Part shown: positions 1 through 6,405 of the stretch, piece after piece
How positions within the stretch are numbered: position 1 is the first letter of the stretch
Layout: each line of letters opens with the position of its first letter
Source of the DNA: an uncultured Sulfolobales archaeon
GTDB taxonomy: Archaea; Thermoproteota; Thermoprotei_A; Sulfolobales; NBVN01
DNA: 33,526 nucleotides
Assembly (NCBI GenBank): GCA_938017505.1
Contig: CALIKV010000025.1
Span: forward strand, 1 to 33,526
Reading direction: 5' to 3'
Position numbers and translations under genes: made by a program
Notes under the pieces: generated by a model
The model's input: the letters and a program-made list of their open reading frames with translations, nothing else
What the model was told of the DNA's origin: nothing
The model's database searches: none

Positions 1-986
1 AGTTTTTCCATGTCTGATCTCTTCACCCTCCTCACCGCTAGTATTCCTTTCTTCGCTAGGAAGTGCTGTGCTACGTCGTCAATCCCCTTCTGGCACACAA
101 CGACTGTGGCGCCGGAAGAAGCAATCCTCTCAACCATGTCCCTAAGTATGTTCTCCTTCTGCTCTATGAACTTCCTCATCATCTCCGGGTCACTTATCCT
201 TATCTCAGCGTCTATCTCCGTCTTCTCTATCTCTAGGGGCGCGTCTATCAAGGCTATCTTAGCTTTCTCAACCCTCTTAGGCATCCCCGGATGCACTACC
301 TCCTTGTCGAGTACGATGCCGTACACCAGCTTGGTGTCGGCTAGAGATCCCCCGTGCTTCTTTATTATCTGTATGTTATCTATGTCTACGTAGATCCTCT
401 CGTCCCTCTTTTCAGCGACCTGCTTCACCGCCTTCACAGCTATGTCTGCGAAGATGTCCTTAACACCGTGCACGGCCTTGCTCGTCAGCGCTGTTGCAGC
501 TATCTTCCTCAAAGTCTCGAGGTCATCAACGCTCACCTCCCTCGCCACACCCTCAGCCTGCTTAAGCGCCTCCTCCAGCGCTTTCTTATAGCCGTTAATT
601 ACTATGGTTGGGTGAACTTCCTTGCTGATGAGGTCCTCAGCGGCCTTAAGCAGTTCACCCGCGAATATGACTGCGGTCTTAGTGCCGTCACCCACCTCGT
701 CGTCCTGCCCCTTAGCTATCTGGACAAGCATCTTAGCTGCCGGGTGCTGTACGTCCATCTTATCAAGTATCGTGGCGCCGTCGTTAGTTATCGTTACGTC
801 GCCCAACGTGTCGACGAGCATCTTATCCATGCCTCTGGGGCCGTACGTGGTTCTCAAGATCTCGGATATGGTCGTGGCGGCAACCATGTTGGACCTCAGG
901 GCCTCAGCGCCCGTGGTCCTCTGACTGCCCTCCTTCAAGATCAAGACAGGTATACCTGCGGTTGGGGCTACGCCCTTCTGAGCCAT
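1..986 (-). CDS. thsA: Thermosome subunit (group II chaperonin), N-terminal part
   Basis: Cytosolic ATP-dependent group II chaperonin subunit that folds proteins in a double ring. The gene runs off the left edge, so only the first 328 residues (equatorial, intermediate and part of the apical domain) are visible. The ATG at 986 gives [20 protein letters not shown], followed by the family signatures [20 protein letters not shown] and [13 protein letters not shown] (nucleotide-binding loop; Lys where many subunits have Thr). The apical part includes [17 protein letters not shown]. It is transcribed away from rps17e; a TATA element at about 1021-1033 lies upstream. Archaea usually carry several paralogues, and which one this is (alpha or beta) is not certain; the GDGTK variant suggests an alpha-type subunit. 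The family identification is certain. Confidence 0.97.
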   Translation of the reverse strand, partial: MAQKGVAPTAGIPVLILKEGSQRTTGAEALRSNMVAATTISEILRTTYGPRGMDKMLVDTLGDVTITNDGATILDKMDVQHPAAKMLVQIAKGQDDEVGDGTKTAVIFAGELLKAAEDLISKEVHPTIVINGYKKALEEALKQAEGVAREVSVDDLETLRKIAATALTSKAVHGVKDIFADIAVKAVKQVAEKRDERIYVDIDNIQIIKKHGGSLADTKLVYGIVLDKEVVHPGMPKRVEKAKIALIDAPLEIEKTEIDAEIRISDPEMMRKFIEQKENILRDMVERIASSGATVVVCQKGIDDVAQHFLAKKGILAVRRVKRSDMEK

Positions 987-1019
987 ACTGACTCACCAAT
1001 AACTCATTATTAGTCACTT

Positions 1020-1071
1020 CTATTTAAGCTTTTCGATTGGGAAATCGAAGAATGGAGGACGCTTTTAAAGG
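1020..1071. promoter_or_regulatory. Divergent promoter thermosome / rps17e with inverted repeat
   Basis: On the minus strand CTTAAATAG preceded by the BRE-like CGAAAAG (about 1021-1035) fits the thermosome start at 986. On the plus strand gcttttaaag (1061-1070) fits transcription starting near 1092, just ahead of the S17e start. Between them lies a 7-4-7 inverted repeat, ttcgatt-ggga-aatcgaa (1032-1049), which overlaps the thermosome BRE and could be an operator. The sites are seen directly; their function is inferred. Confidence 0.6.
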
Positions 1072-1103
1072 GCGGCAATCCCCTAATATGTAGGGGTAGA
1101 GTG

Positions 1104-1349
1104 ATGGGTAGGGTGAGGACCTCACTAGTTAAGAGGACTGCTAAGAGGCTCATGGAGTTATTCCCGGGTGAGGTGACGGCCAGCTTCGAAGAGAATAAGA
1201 AGCTCGTCAGCAAGTATGTCTACCTAAGGTCCAGGAGATTGAGGAACCAAATAGCCGGCTACTTAACCCATCTAGTCAGGGTTAGGGAGAGGATGCTTAA
1301 ATCACCCCCGGCTGAAGCTCAGGAGAGTGAGGCGTTAGGCGAGGGATGA
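1104..1349 (+). CDS. rps17e: Small ribosomal subunit protein eS17 (S17e)
   Basis: Component of the archaeal/eukaryotic 30S subunit. The product is 81 residues and opens MGRVRTSLVKRTAKRLMELF, with SFEENKKLV and RLRNQIAGYLTHLVR, the standard eS17 pattern; the short acidic tail (ESEALGEG) is variable in the family. I prefer the ATG at 1104 over the adjacent GTG at 1101 because the family begins MGRVR; AGGGGTAGAG just upstream can act as ribosome binding site. Its TGA stop overlaps the start of the next gene (ATGA), so the two are translationally coupled. Confidence 0.96.
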   Translation: MGRVRTSLVKRTAKRLMELFPGEVTASFEENKKLVSKYVYLRSRRLRNQIAGYLTHLVRVRERMLKSPPAEAQESEALGEG

Positions 1350-1624
1350 GCGTCGAGGTAGAGACGCTGGGGGTCCTGAAGGGTAGATTAGGCGGGAAGG
1401 TAAGTGTGAGCATGGCTGGGAGACCGGCCAGGCTCAAGGACTTCCTGAAGCAGCTACGTAGCGAATTACCGGGCTTCAGGGAGGCTGTCGAGGAGGATGG
1501 AACCCCGACCACATCGTACCTCATCTTCATCAACGGGGTTGACTACAGAATCCTTGGAGGGCTTGAGTACAGGCTCAAGGATGGAGACGAGATCTCGTTG
1601 GTGCCCATAAGCCATGGCGGATAG
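1346..1624 (+). CDS. Ubiquitin-like small modifier / MoaD-Urm1 family protein
   Basis: A 92-residue beta-grasp protein ending in Gly-Gly (PISHGG), the hallmark of MoaD, ThiS, Urm1 and archaeal SAMP proteins, whose C-terminus is adenylated by an E1-like enzyme and then carries sulfur or is attached to lysines. Family features are SYLIFINGVDYRILGGLEYRLKDGDEISLVPISHGG (in two parts: SYLIFINGVDYRILGG, then LKDGDEISLVP), matching the V-NG--V----G----L-DGD-V-- pattern. It overlaps S17e by 4 nt and the downstream Cgi121 gene by 11 nt. Whether it serves molybdopterin synthesis, tRNA 2-thiolation or protein conjugation cannot be told from sequence; the operon partner favours a tRNA-modification role, which is inference. 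Confidence 0.88.
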   Translation: MSVEVETLGVLKGRLGGKVSVSMAGRPARLKDFLKQLRSELPGFREAVEEDGTPTTSYLIFINGVDYRILGGLEYRLKDGDEISLVPISHGG

Positions 1625-2156
1625 TCAGCTTAAGCAGGTTCTTGAGTTCGTTGAGCAGGTCTCAAACAGAAGTAGCTCGGTGAGGATTGAGTACTGCGTG
1701 ACCGACGACGAGGGGGTGTTAAACCACGTGGGTAGCTCCCTAGACCCATTCTGCGTGACTCAAGCCGTGCCGTTAAGACTGGTGATCTCGGAGCTGCAAC
1801 TGAGGCTACCAGCCATACTCACCATGGAGGCATTCGCTCGAGGAACGAACATAAGCGCGAAGCCTGAGATAGAGTACCTCCTATACCTAGCCGGGAGCAG
1901 GCAGATAAAACAGACGCTCGACAAACTGAGCCAGTGCCTAAGCAAGCCCTACGTAGCCCTCACGTTCTGCAGGGAGGGGGATGAGGCGTTTACGAGGACC
2001 CTGCCGAAGGAACTGAACTGCAGCCCCCTAGACTTCAAGGACCTCGTCAACCCGGATTTAAACCTCGTCAAGAAGTTCTACGGCCTCACGGGAGACGCGC
2101 CGGACGAACTCCTTAAGGACGTCCTAACGATGATGAACCACCTGAAGCTTCGGTAG
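1614..2156 (+). CDS. cgi121: KEOPS complex subunit Cgi121 (probable)
   Basis: A 180-residue protein whose middle carries EIEYLLYLAGSRQIKQTLDKL, in the form typical of Cgi121 (EFLLYLSGxRQIxEAI). Cgi121 binds Bud32 and recruits tRNA to the KEOPS complex, which makes N6-threonylcarbamoyladenosine (t6A37). ELQLRLPAILTMEAFARGTNIS preceding it fits the family helix with an Asn/Lys-rich turn. The gene starts inside the end of the ubiquitin-like gene, so three genes (rps17e, modifier, cgi121) form one overlapping unit. The N-terminal 40 residues are divergent. The assignment rests on recalled family motifs and overall length rather than on a catalytic residue, since the protein is not an enzyme. Confidence 0.75.
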   Translation: MADSQLKQVLEFVEQVSNRSSSVRIEYCVTDDEGVLNHVGSSLDPFCVTQAVPLRLVISELQLRLPAILTMEAFARGTNISAKPEIEYLLYLAGSRQIKQTLDKLSQCLSKPYVALTFCREGDEAFTRTLPKELNCSPLDFKDLVNPDLNLVKKFYGLTGDAPDELLKDVLTMMNHLKLR

Positions 2157-2324
2157 CGTGTTTGAGGTAGAGCACCCCCTTTCAATGAGCTTGAAGCGTT
2201 CACAGGAGTCAAGCGCGTTCGTCTTAACGGTTCTACGACCCTGCACAGGAACCACGATCACGAAGCACGAGCCCGAACATCGTGTCTTAAGATTAACAAC
2301 GCTGACAGCCACGTAGACCAGCAA
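2124..2324 (-). CDS. Possible small cysteine-containing protein, unknown
   Basis: A 66-codon frame from TTG 2324 (or GTG 2312) that fills the space between cgi121 and the membrane-protein gene and overlaps the 3' end of cgi121 by 33 nt. It contains four cysteines (KTRCSGSC, LDSCERF, IERGC), a hydrophobic VYVAVSVV start and FVIVVPVQGRRTVKTNAL. Codon choice in the 2160-2320 part resembles nearby genes, and it would be the last gene of the minus-strand surface cluster. No clear ribosome binding site is visible and I recognise no family. It may equally be a chance frame. Confidence 0.35.
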   Translation of the reverse strand: MLVYVAVSVVNLKTRCSGSCFVIVVPVQGRRTVKTNALDSCERFKLIERGCSTSNTLPKLQVVHHR

Positions 2325-2343
2325 GAACCGTAGTGGGGGTAGC

Positions 2344-2955
2344 TCACAGACCCTCCTTTAAACGAACCCTGCATATGTAGGTAAGCCCTGAGACCATAAC
2401 GTAGACGACTGTGAGTAGCGCGATTGTAAGTGGGGATGTCAACAGGTTCATGGGTCGTATCGCCTGAACCGCTGAGGAGCCGAGGTAGACCCTCCCAGCA
2501 CTGGACACGATGTTCAGGCTTACCCCAAGCCTGGGTAGTTCGATCAGCACTACCCTGTGTATGAGTCCCACGAGATTCCCCGAGAGCGTCGCCGTCGAGA
2601 GCCCTCCACCAAACATCAGCTTAACGGGGAGGGTTAAGTCCCTACGTCTGACGGAACAGTACACCGTCAGCAAGCCCGATGTAAGCAGGTATATGGATAG
2701 GCAATAGAGCGGGATGGTCAATGTTGAGACGTTATGCAGGGAGTCGACCTGCAACTGCCTCCCGTAGTAGGTTAGGCTGTAATGTGAGAGCGCGACGTAA
2801 CCCTCAATCACCCCGACAACTACGTAGAGGGGCTGGGTTACGACTATAAGCAAGTATATACTGTAAGTCACGGTGAGCGTCGTGCTCGCGAACGTGAGGA
2901 CCTTCAACAGCTCATTCGAATTCAACCTTCCTCTGCTCCTCCACAAACGCACCAC
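2344..2955 (-). CDS. Polytopic membrane protein of the surface cluster, unknown
   Basis: A 203-residue protein with about four hydrophobic segments: near residues 18-55 (LTFASTTLTVTYSIYLLIVV, then a polar turn), 80-98 (LTIPLYCLSIYLLTSGLL), 115-135 and 172-192 (LTSPLTIALLTVVYVMVSGL). The N-terminus is basic (MVRLWRSRGR), suggesting it faces the cytoplasm. It starts 44 nt inside the end of the signal peptidase gene, so the two are very probably translated from one message. I recognise no family. The position suggests a role in export or anchoring of the secreted proteins encoded upstream, which is inference. Confidence 0.75.
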   Translation of the reverse strand: MVRLWRSRGRLNSNELLKVLTFASTTLTVTYSIYLLIVVTQPLYVVVGVIEGYVALSHYSLTYYGRQLQVDSLHNVSTLTIPLYCLSIYLLTSGLLTVYCSVRRRDLTLPVKLMFGGGLSTATLSGNLVGLIHRVVLIELPRLGVSLNIVSSAGRVYLGSSAVQAIRPMNLLTSPLTIALLTVVYVMVSGLTYICRVRLKEGL

Positions 2956-4036
2956 CTACATAATACCTCATGGTCACATACGCGTAAGTCCCTCTTCCCT
3001 CGATGAGCAGCCTGTAGGACCTCCCTCCATCAACCGTGAAGGGCTCCAACACCTCAACCCCTAAAGGCTTGGGAGTTCCAAACACTTCATCAAGCCCGAC
3101 GTACTGAACCCTGATGTAGGAGACGTTGACAGGTCCGTAGTTAGGGTTGAACACAAGTAGGGAGGGGCCGCTGGGCTCGACCACAAGCCTTGACCAGCTC
3201 AACGGCACTGAATACTCCCCGTCCAGGAATCCCTTGTCTAGGGAGACCCTCAACGAGAAGTGTACGTGTGTCAGAGGCTTCGAGATAGCTATAGCGTATA
3301 TCTTCCTCGGGATCTCGACAATCACGGAGTCGTTTGAGACCTGGGCCCCACAGTAGAACGCTGCATCCTCAACCGCTATGACGCAGTTCTCCACGTACAT
3401 GAGACTCAAGTCACGTAGGTTGTACTTAATAACAGCTTCAGCGCCGTTAGAGCTCAGTGTGACTCTCTCCAGCGTGATGGAGGGGGTTGTCAGCACTGTA
3501 GGTACGGATAGATAGTTAATCGGGACTAGGGAGATAACGAGCACGTTAATGAATAGGAAAGCTAGGTAAGTGAACACCTCAACCTCTCTAAGGCCGTAGA
3601 GGAGCCTGAGTATGGTTCCCCTCTTCATGTAGAGGTAGGTGACCAGTAAAGACGTGAGTAGGGGGATCCATAAGACCGCGGGAACCCTCAGAATCACACG
3701 ATACTTAACTAAAGCGAGGGTTAACGGGGGGTCTGGAAGCGGGTTGTTGTCGCCCTTAGTAATGACGTAGTCTGTACCAATCTTGAAGACCCTATGTATG
3801 ATGCAGTGAGTCAAGGTACCGCACCAAACAACCACATCACCAACGTTGAAACCGGTTAAGTCCTTATGCACGCCGACAACCACGTCCCCAGGGGTTATGG
3901 CAGGGTACATTGAGTACCCGGAGACTACGGAGATGTTGAAGGGGAACCACAGAACCCTGCCGAACACAGTGCTTAGCAGGAAGAACGCAATGAGCAGGTA
4001 AATCAAGACATCCTTGATTGAGGCTTTCAACCTCAT
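2912..4036 (-). CDS. Type I signal peptidase, SipW/S26B type, with large outer domain
   Basis: Membrane serine protease that removes class I signal peptides outside the membrane. A first membrane helix (residues 8-28) precedes the catalytic box SGYSMYPAI with Ser42; His81 in THCIIHRV replaces the bacterial Lys, and Asp96 lies in TKGDNNPLPDP, which is the archaeal/eukaryotic/SipW (S26B) arrangement. Two more helices follow (about 118-137 and 152-172), then about 200 residues of predicted beta-rich extracytoplasmic sequence not found in the minimal enzyme. The start ATG follows GTGAGGGTTC. A TATA element at 4114-4123 gives it a promoter of its own. It sits among genes for proteins with class I signal peptides, as SipW does in the tasA operon, so a dedicated role is likely but inferred. 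Confidence 0.88.
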   Translation of the reverse strand: MRLKASIKDVLIYLLIAFFLLSTVFGRVLWFPFNISVVSGYSMYPAITPGDVVVGVHKDLTGFNVGDVVVWCGTLTHCIIHRVFKIGTDYVITKGDNNPLPDPPLTLALVKYRVILRVPAVLWIPLLTSLLVTYLYMKRGTILRLLYGLREVEVFTYLAFLFINVLVISLVPINYLSVPTVLTTPSITLERVTLSSNGAEAVIKYNLRDLSLMYVENCVIAVEDAAFYCGAQVSNDSVIVEIPRKIYAIAISKPLTHVHFSLRVSLDKGFLDGEYSVPLSWSRLVVEPSGPSLLVFNPNYGPVNVSYIRVQYVGLDEVFGTPKPLGVEVLEPFTVDGGRSYRLLIEGRGTYAYVTMRYYVGGAFVEEQRKVEFE

Positions 4037-4111
4037 GAACCCTCACTCGTTGAGAGGTGGAAACTCTGGCGAGCGCATCCCGGCACGTGATTGAGCAGGC
4101 ACGCGTTAAAC

Positions 4112-4124
4112 ACGTTATAAACAC
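4112..4124 (-). promoter_or_regulatory. TATA box of the signal peptidase gene
   Basis: Minus-strand GTGTTTATAACG lies in the 104-nt gap between the secreted-protein gene and the signal peptidase gene. It predicts a start near 4092 and a leader of about 56 nt, long for an archaeal message. Position and sequence are seen; activity is inferred. Confidence 0.5.
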
Positions 4125-4140
4125 CTCTCACTCGAACCAA

Positions 4141-5159
4141 CTACCGAATACTCAGTGTCAGCGGGTAATAAACCACCACACCCTCCCCTCCAGTGCTGTA
4201 TGTTAGTAGCATGAGTAGCTCGGCCGAGGGCCTCGTTTCCGAAGACGCGTCAAGAACGACGTAGCACTCCCCACCACCATTTACTTCAATCCAGGAAGTC
4301 GTGTTCGTGACGACGACGCCGTCATCTATGACTATGGGGGTGGATGGATCCCCGTTGCTTAGTCGAAGCTGCGCGTTGAACGTTTTAGCCGAGCTCAGCG
4401 AAGTTAGAACCAACCTAACGTAGTAGTCCCCGAAGTCCTCGTTCCGTAAGCCAAATACACGACCTGAAAACGCGTAGATTGCATGACTTAAGTCCACGTA
4501 GTCCACAGAAACCGTGACATCGACATTCGTTCTGCCCTTCACGAGCACGTTGAAGGCGATGTCTATTGAGTAGCTACCGGGCGAGAGTGGAACGGTAGCG
4601 TTGCAGTAACTTTCACCAACGTCGTTAACAAGACATGAAGTGCTCCACGTGGCAATAGCTACTTTGATGAGCAGGCTTTTGAACTGTCCTTGAGGTCGTG
4701 CTGAGAGGGAGAACTTAATGCTGAGGCTATAGTCGCCTGGGTGCTCCAAGATGAAGTCCTGCGATAACCTAGCTGAATCTCCGAGAACATTTCTTGGGAT
4801 TGAGCCTTTAAGAACCGCATTAGTTGATCCATCCCAACTCCATCCCAAGTAAGAACCATCATACGTCATCCAGTAATCCAAGTCGTCGTTGAAATGGTGA
4901 TTCGAGAGCGGCCGGGCAACTGCCCCATACATCGAGACATTCCCCACAGCACTAGACCGATTAAGGCCTAAGGCAACAGAAACCCCCGGGGTACCCGCGT
5001 CGAAGAGGGTTAGAGGTGGTCGGGCAGGCGTCAAGATAGTGGTGAGAGGGTAATAAACGAACACCGAGCTACGAATAACTCCAGTTAGTAACATTAAGAA
5101 CGTCACGAAGAGTACTAGGATGAGAAAAAAAGCGTTCGCCCCCGACGTTCCTCAGGCAT
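4141..5159 (-). CDS. Secreted surface protein, probable thread/pilus component, needs -1 frameshift
   Basis: The main frame (4141 to 5151, no stop until 5154-5152) encodes a beta-rich secreted protein of about 320 residues, but its own first usable start is GTG 5106, leaving an uncharged, truncated signal sequence. A second frame starts at ATG 5159 behind GAGGGATGATTTAAGC and encodes MPEERRGRTLFF before hitting TAG. A -1 shift in the T7 run (plus strand A7, 5125-5131) joins this basic N-terminus to the hydrophobic core LILVLFVTFLMLLTGV, giving a normal signal peptide and a 339-residue product. The mature start SSVFVYYPLTTILTPARPPL matches the motif in the neighbouring pilin-like protein, and the protein ends with the similar VVVYYPLTLSIR. 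Three Cys are present (SCLVND, SYCNAT, GECYVV). It may be a programmed frameshift, an assembly indel or a recent mutation. Confidence 0.7.
5125..5131 (-). other. Slippery T7 heptamer, candidate -1 frameshift site
   Basis: In the frame from ATG 5159 the message reads CTT TTT TTC, that is U-UUU-UUC, a textbook X-XXY-YYZ slippery heptamer. A -1 slip restores the long frame. Programmed -1 frameshifting at an A-rich heptamer is known in the Sulfolobus alpha-fucosidase gene. Transcriptional slippage or a homopolymer sequencing error would look the same. Confidence 0.55.
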
Positions 5160-5185
5160 GCTTAAATCATCCCTCTGGAGGATTC

Positions 5186-5755
5186 TTACGTTGGAGGTTT
5201 CTCTACGTTTTGCGGTGAGTATATTAGTTTGATAGCAGCGCTAGAGCTTCCGGGTAATGTTGAGCCCTCGGGTATGAAGAACTTTAAATCAACCCGCAAG
5301 GAGCCCCCGCTATTAAGAGTTACGTATTCGTCGCTTAACCCTGTTGACAGCAGATCGAAATATTGGTCTCCTATAATGAGGTACGCCTCGGAACCGCCTG
5401 GAAGCTCTTCCATCGCCTCCTCAACATACACCCATACGTAATAGGCGCCGTCGTCCTGATTAGTTATTTTCAATACGTCGTGGTAGTACGTAGTCTGGTA
5501 TGTGGGGTGTAACTTGATCGTAGCACTGGCTCCATTCTCCCCTATGGTGACGTCTATTTTGTATCCATAGTGACCGTAGTATAGATCGTGTTGACCGGCG
5601 TTAGAACCTTCTTTAAATATAACCGGCGGTGAAACGGGTACTAAATTTATTCCCAAAGGATAGTAAGTGAAGACGCTAGCGTTCACTATGGCCATGAGTA
5701 ATGCCAGGGCTATGAGAACTGCAACCTTCGTGCTCGCTCCTCTCACACGTATCAC
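5186..5755 (-). CDS. Secreted thread/bundling-pilus-like subunit (TasA-like)
   Basis: A 189-residue protein with a class I signal peptide: basic MIRVRGASTK, hydrophobic VAVLIALALLMAIV, cleavage probably after NA. The mature part begins SVFTYYPLGINLVPVSPPVIF, shared with the product of the next gene. The rest alternates short polar and hydrophobic stretches as in a beta-sandwich (SATIKLHP, DVLKITNQDDGAYYVWVYVEE, GSLRVDLKFFIPEG, SAAIKLIYSP), reminiscent of TasA/camelysin-type proteins and archaeal bundling pilins that polymerise by donor-strand exchange of the N-terminal strand. Start is GTG 5755 or, with GAGGTGATAC before it, GTG 5746. A strong TATA (5792-5802) precedes it, so it is probably the most highly expressed gene of the cluster. 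The family link is by pattern, not by search. Confidence 0.65.
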   Translation of the reverse strand: MIRVRGASTKVAVLIALALLMAIVNASVFTYYPLGINLVPVSPPVIFKEGSNAGQHDLYYGHYGYKIDVTIGENGASATIKLHPTYQTTYYHDVLKITNQDDGAYYVWVYVEEAMEELPGGSEAYLIIGDQYFDLLSTGLSDEYVTLNSGGSLRVDLKFFIPEGSTLPGSSSAAIKLIYSPQNVEKPPT

Positions 5756-5789
5756 CTCTGTTTTGTCGAACTAATTAAGAATTTAATTT

Positions 5790-5803
5790 TCCTTTATAAA
5801 CGT
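5790..5803 (-). promoter_or_regulatory. Promoter of the pilin-like gene
   Basis: Minus-strand GTTTATAAAGG (TATA) preceded by the A-rich AAAACG (BRE) lies about 40 nt upstream of the start, predicting transcription from near 5767 and a short leader containing AGAGGTGAT. A long AT-rich tract follows (TTAAATTCTTAATTAG). Confidence 0.6.
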
Positions 5804-6070
5804 TTTGTCTCCACACCTCACGCGTCGTTTTCATTAACCATGCTATCTCAGCAGGCCGATCTCATTACCTACTGCTCAAGGAGTATTTAAATTGTGCACA
5901 GCGCTGTTGAGCTGACAACTACGCAAATTCCATTCCGTGTGAACGGATAGGAGTCCTTAAGTATGATGAAGGAGGTCTGAGAATAGGTTTTAGTTATAAC
6001 TGATGAGAGCCTGCGTCTAAGCACTGGTTAAGAACTTCGTTTAAAGTTTAAAAACCCTAACCGTACGTGG
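5804..6070. other. Intergenic region without a recognisable gene
   Basis: About 270 nt between the pilin-like gene and the Glu/Trp microprotein gene. I see no convincing protein frame. It holds a TATA-like tatttaaatt near 5883-5892 and a stretch with box C/D-like elements on the plus strand (ATGATGA 5963-5969, CTGA 5977-5980, TGATGA 6001-6006, CTAA 6017-6020), discussed in the findings. Near 6040-6056 the minus strand reads GGGTTTTTAAACTTTAAAC, a T-rich tract suited to ending the microprotein transcript. Confidence 0.4.
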
Positions 6071-6160
6071 TTACTCCCATTCCTCTTCCTCGCCTTCCTC
6101 CCACTCTTCTTCCTCCCACCATTCTTCCTCTTCTTCCTCCCACCATTCTTCCTCAAACAT
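6071..6160 (-). CDS. 29-residue Glu/Trp-only microprotein, novel
   Basis: ATG 6160 to TAA 6071 encodes 29 residues: Met1, Phe2, then 20 Glu, six Trp (positions 6, 7, 14, 15, 20, 28) and one Gly (23). Trp-Trp pairs recur every eight residues. It is preceded by AGGTG (ribosome binding site, six nt from ATG) and by a TATA element (minus-strand AATATTTAAAA, 6190-6203) at the proper distance, and followed by a T-rich tract. Both GAG and GAA are used for Glu, so it is not a simple triplet expansion. The opposite strand is proline-rich and lacks such signals. Net charge is about -20; it could bind basic proteins, metals or nucleic-acid-binding surfaces, but I know no function and the family is unrecognised. 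Confidence 0.7.
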   Translation of the reverse strand: MFEEEWWEEEEEEWWEEEEWEEGEEEEWE

Positions 6161-6189
6161 TGGGAGCACCTATGTTAATGTGTGTGGGG

Positions 6190-6203
6190 GTTTTAAATAT
6201 TAG
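6190..6203 (-). promoter_or_regulatory. Promoter of the Glu/Trp microprotein
   Basis: Minus-strand TATA element ATATTTAAAA centred about 36 nt upstream of the ATG; predicted transcription start near 6170 leaves a ten-nt leader that contains the AGGTG ribosome binding site. TATA, leader and Shine-Dalgarno are all in register, which supports the tiny gene. Confidence 0.55.
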
Positions 6204-6405
6204 AACGCGCATCTCCCTACGTCCCTCAAGTTTTCATGAGGTCTGGGGGTTTAGAGCGACCCAAGAACCCTAAATCTCGAGTGCTTGCCTTGCTTAGTCG
6301 CTCTTAATGCTATCAAGTAAAACCAAAGCGATCAGGGAGGAATAGGCGTGTAGGGGGAGGGATTAACTTAATTACTGCGTAGTGAACAATGTTATCGGTG
6401 TGTGT

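Noticed and set aside
10-1013. Several plus-strand frames across 10-1013
   Set aside because: They lie opposite the thermosome coding sequence, whose translation is unmistakable.
3864-4124. Minus-strand 86-codon frame before the signal peptidase
   Set aside because: It overlaps the signal peptidase start and its promoter in another frame, and its sequence has no gene-like pattern.
6067-6273. Plus-strand proline/leucine-rich 68-codon frame
   Set aside because: It is the antisense of the Glu/Trp microprotein and of its promoter, with no ribosome binding site of its own.
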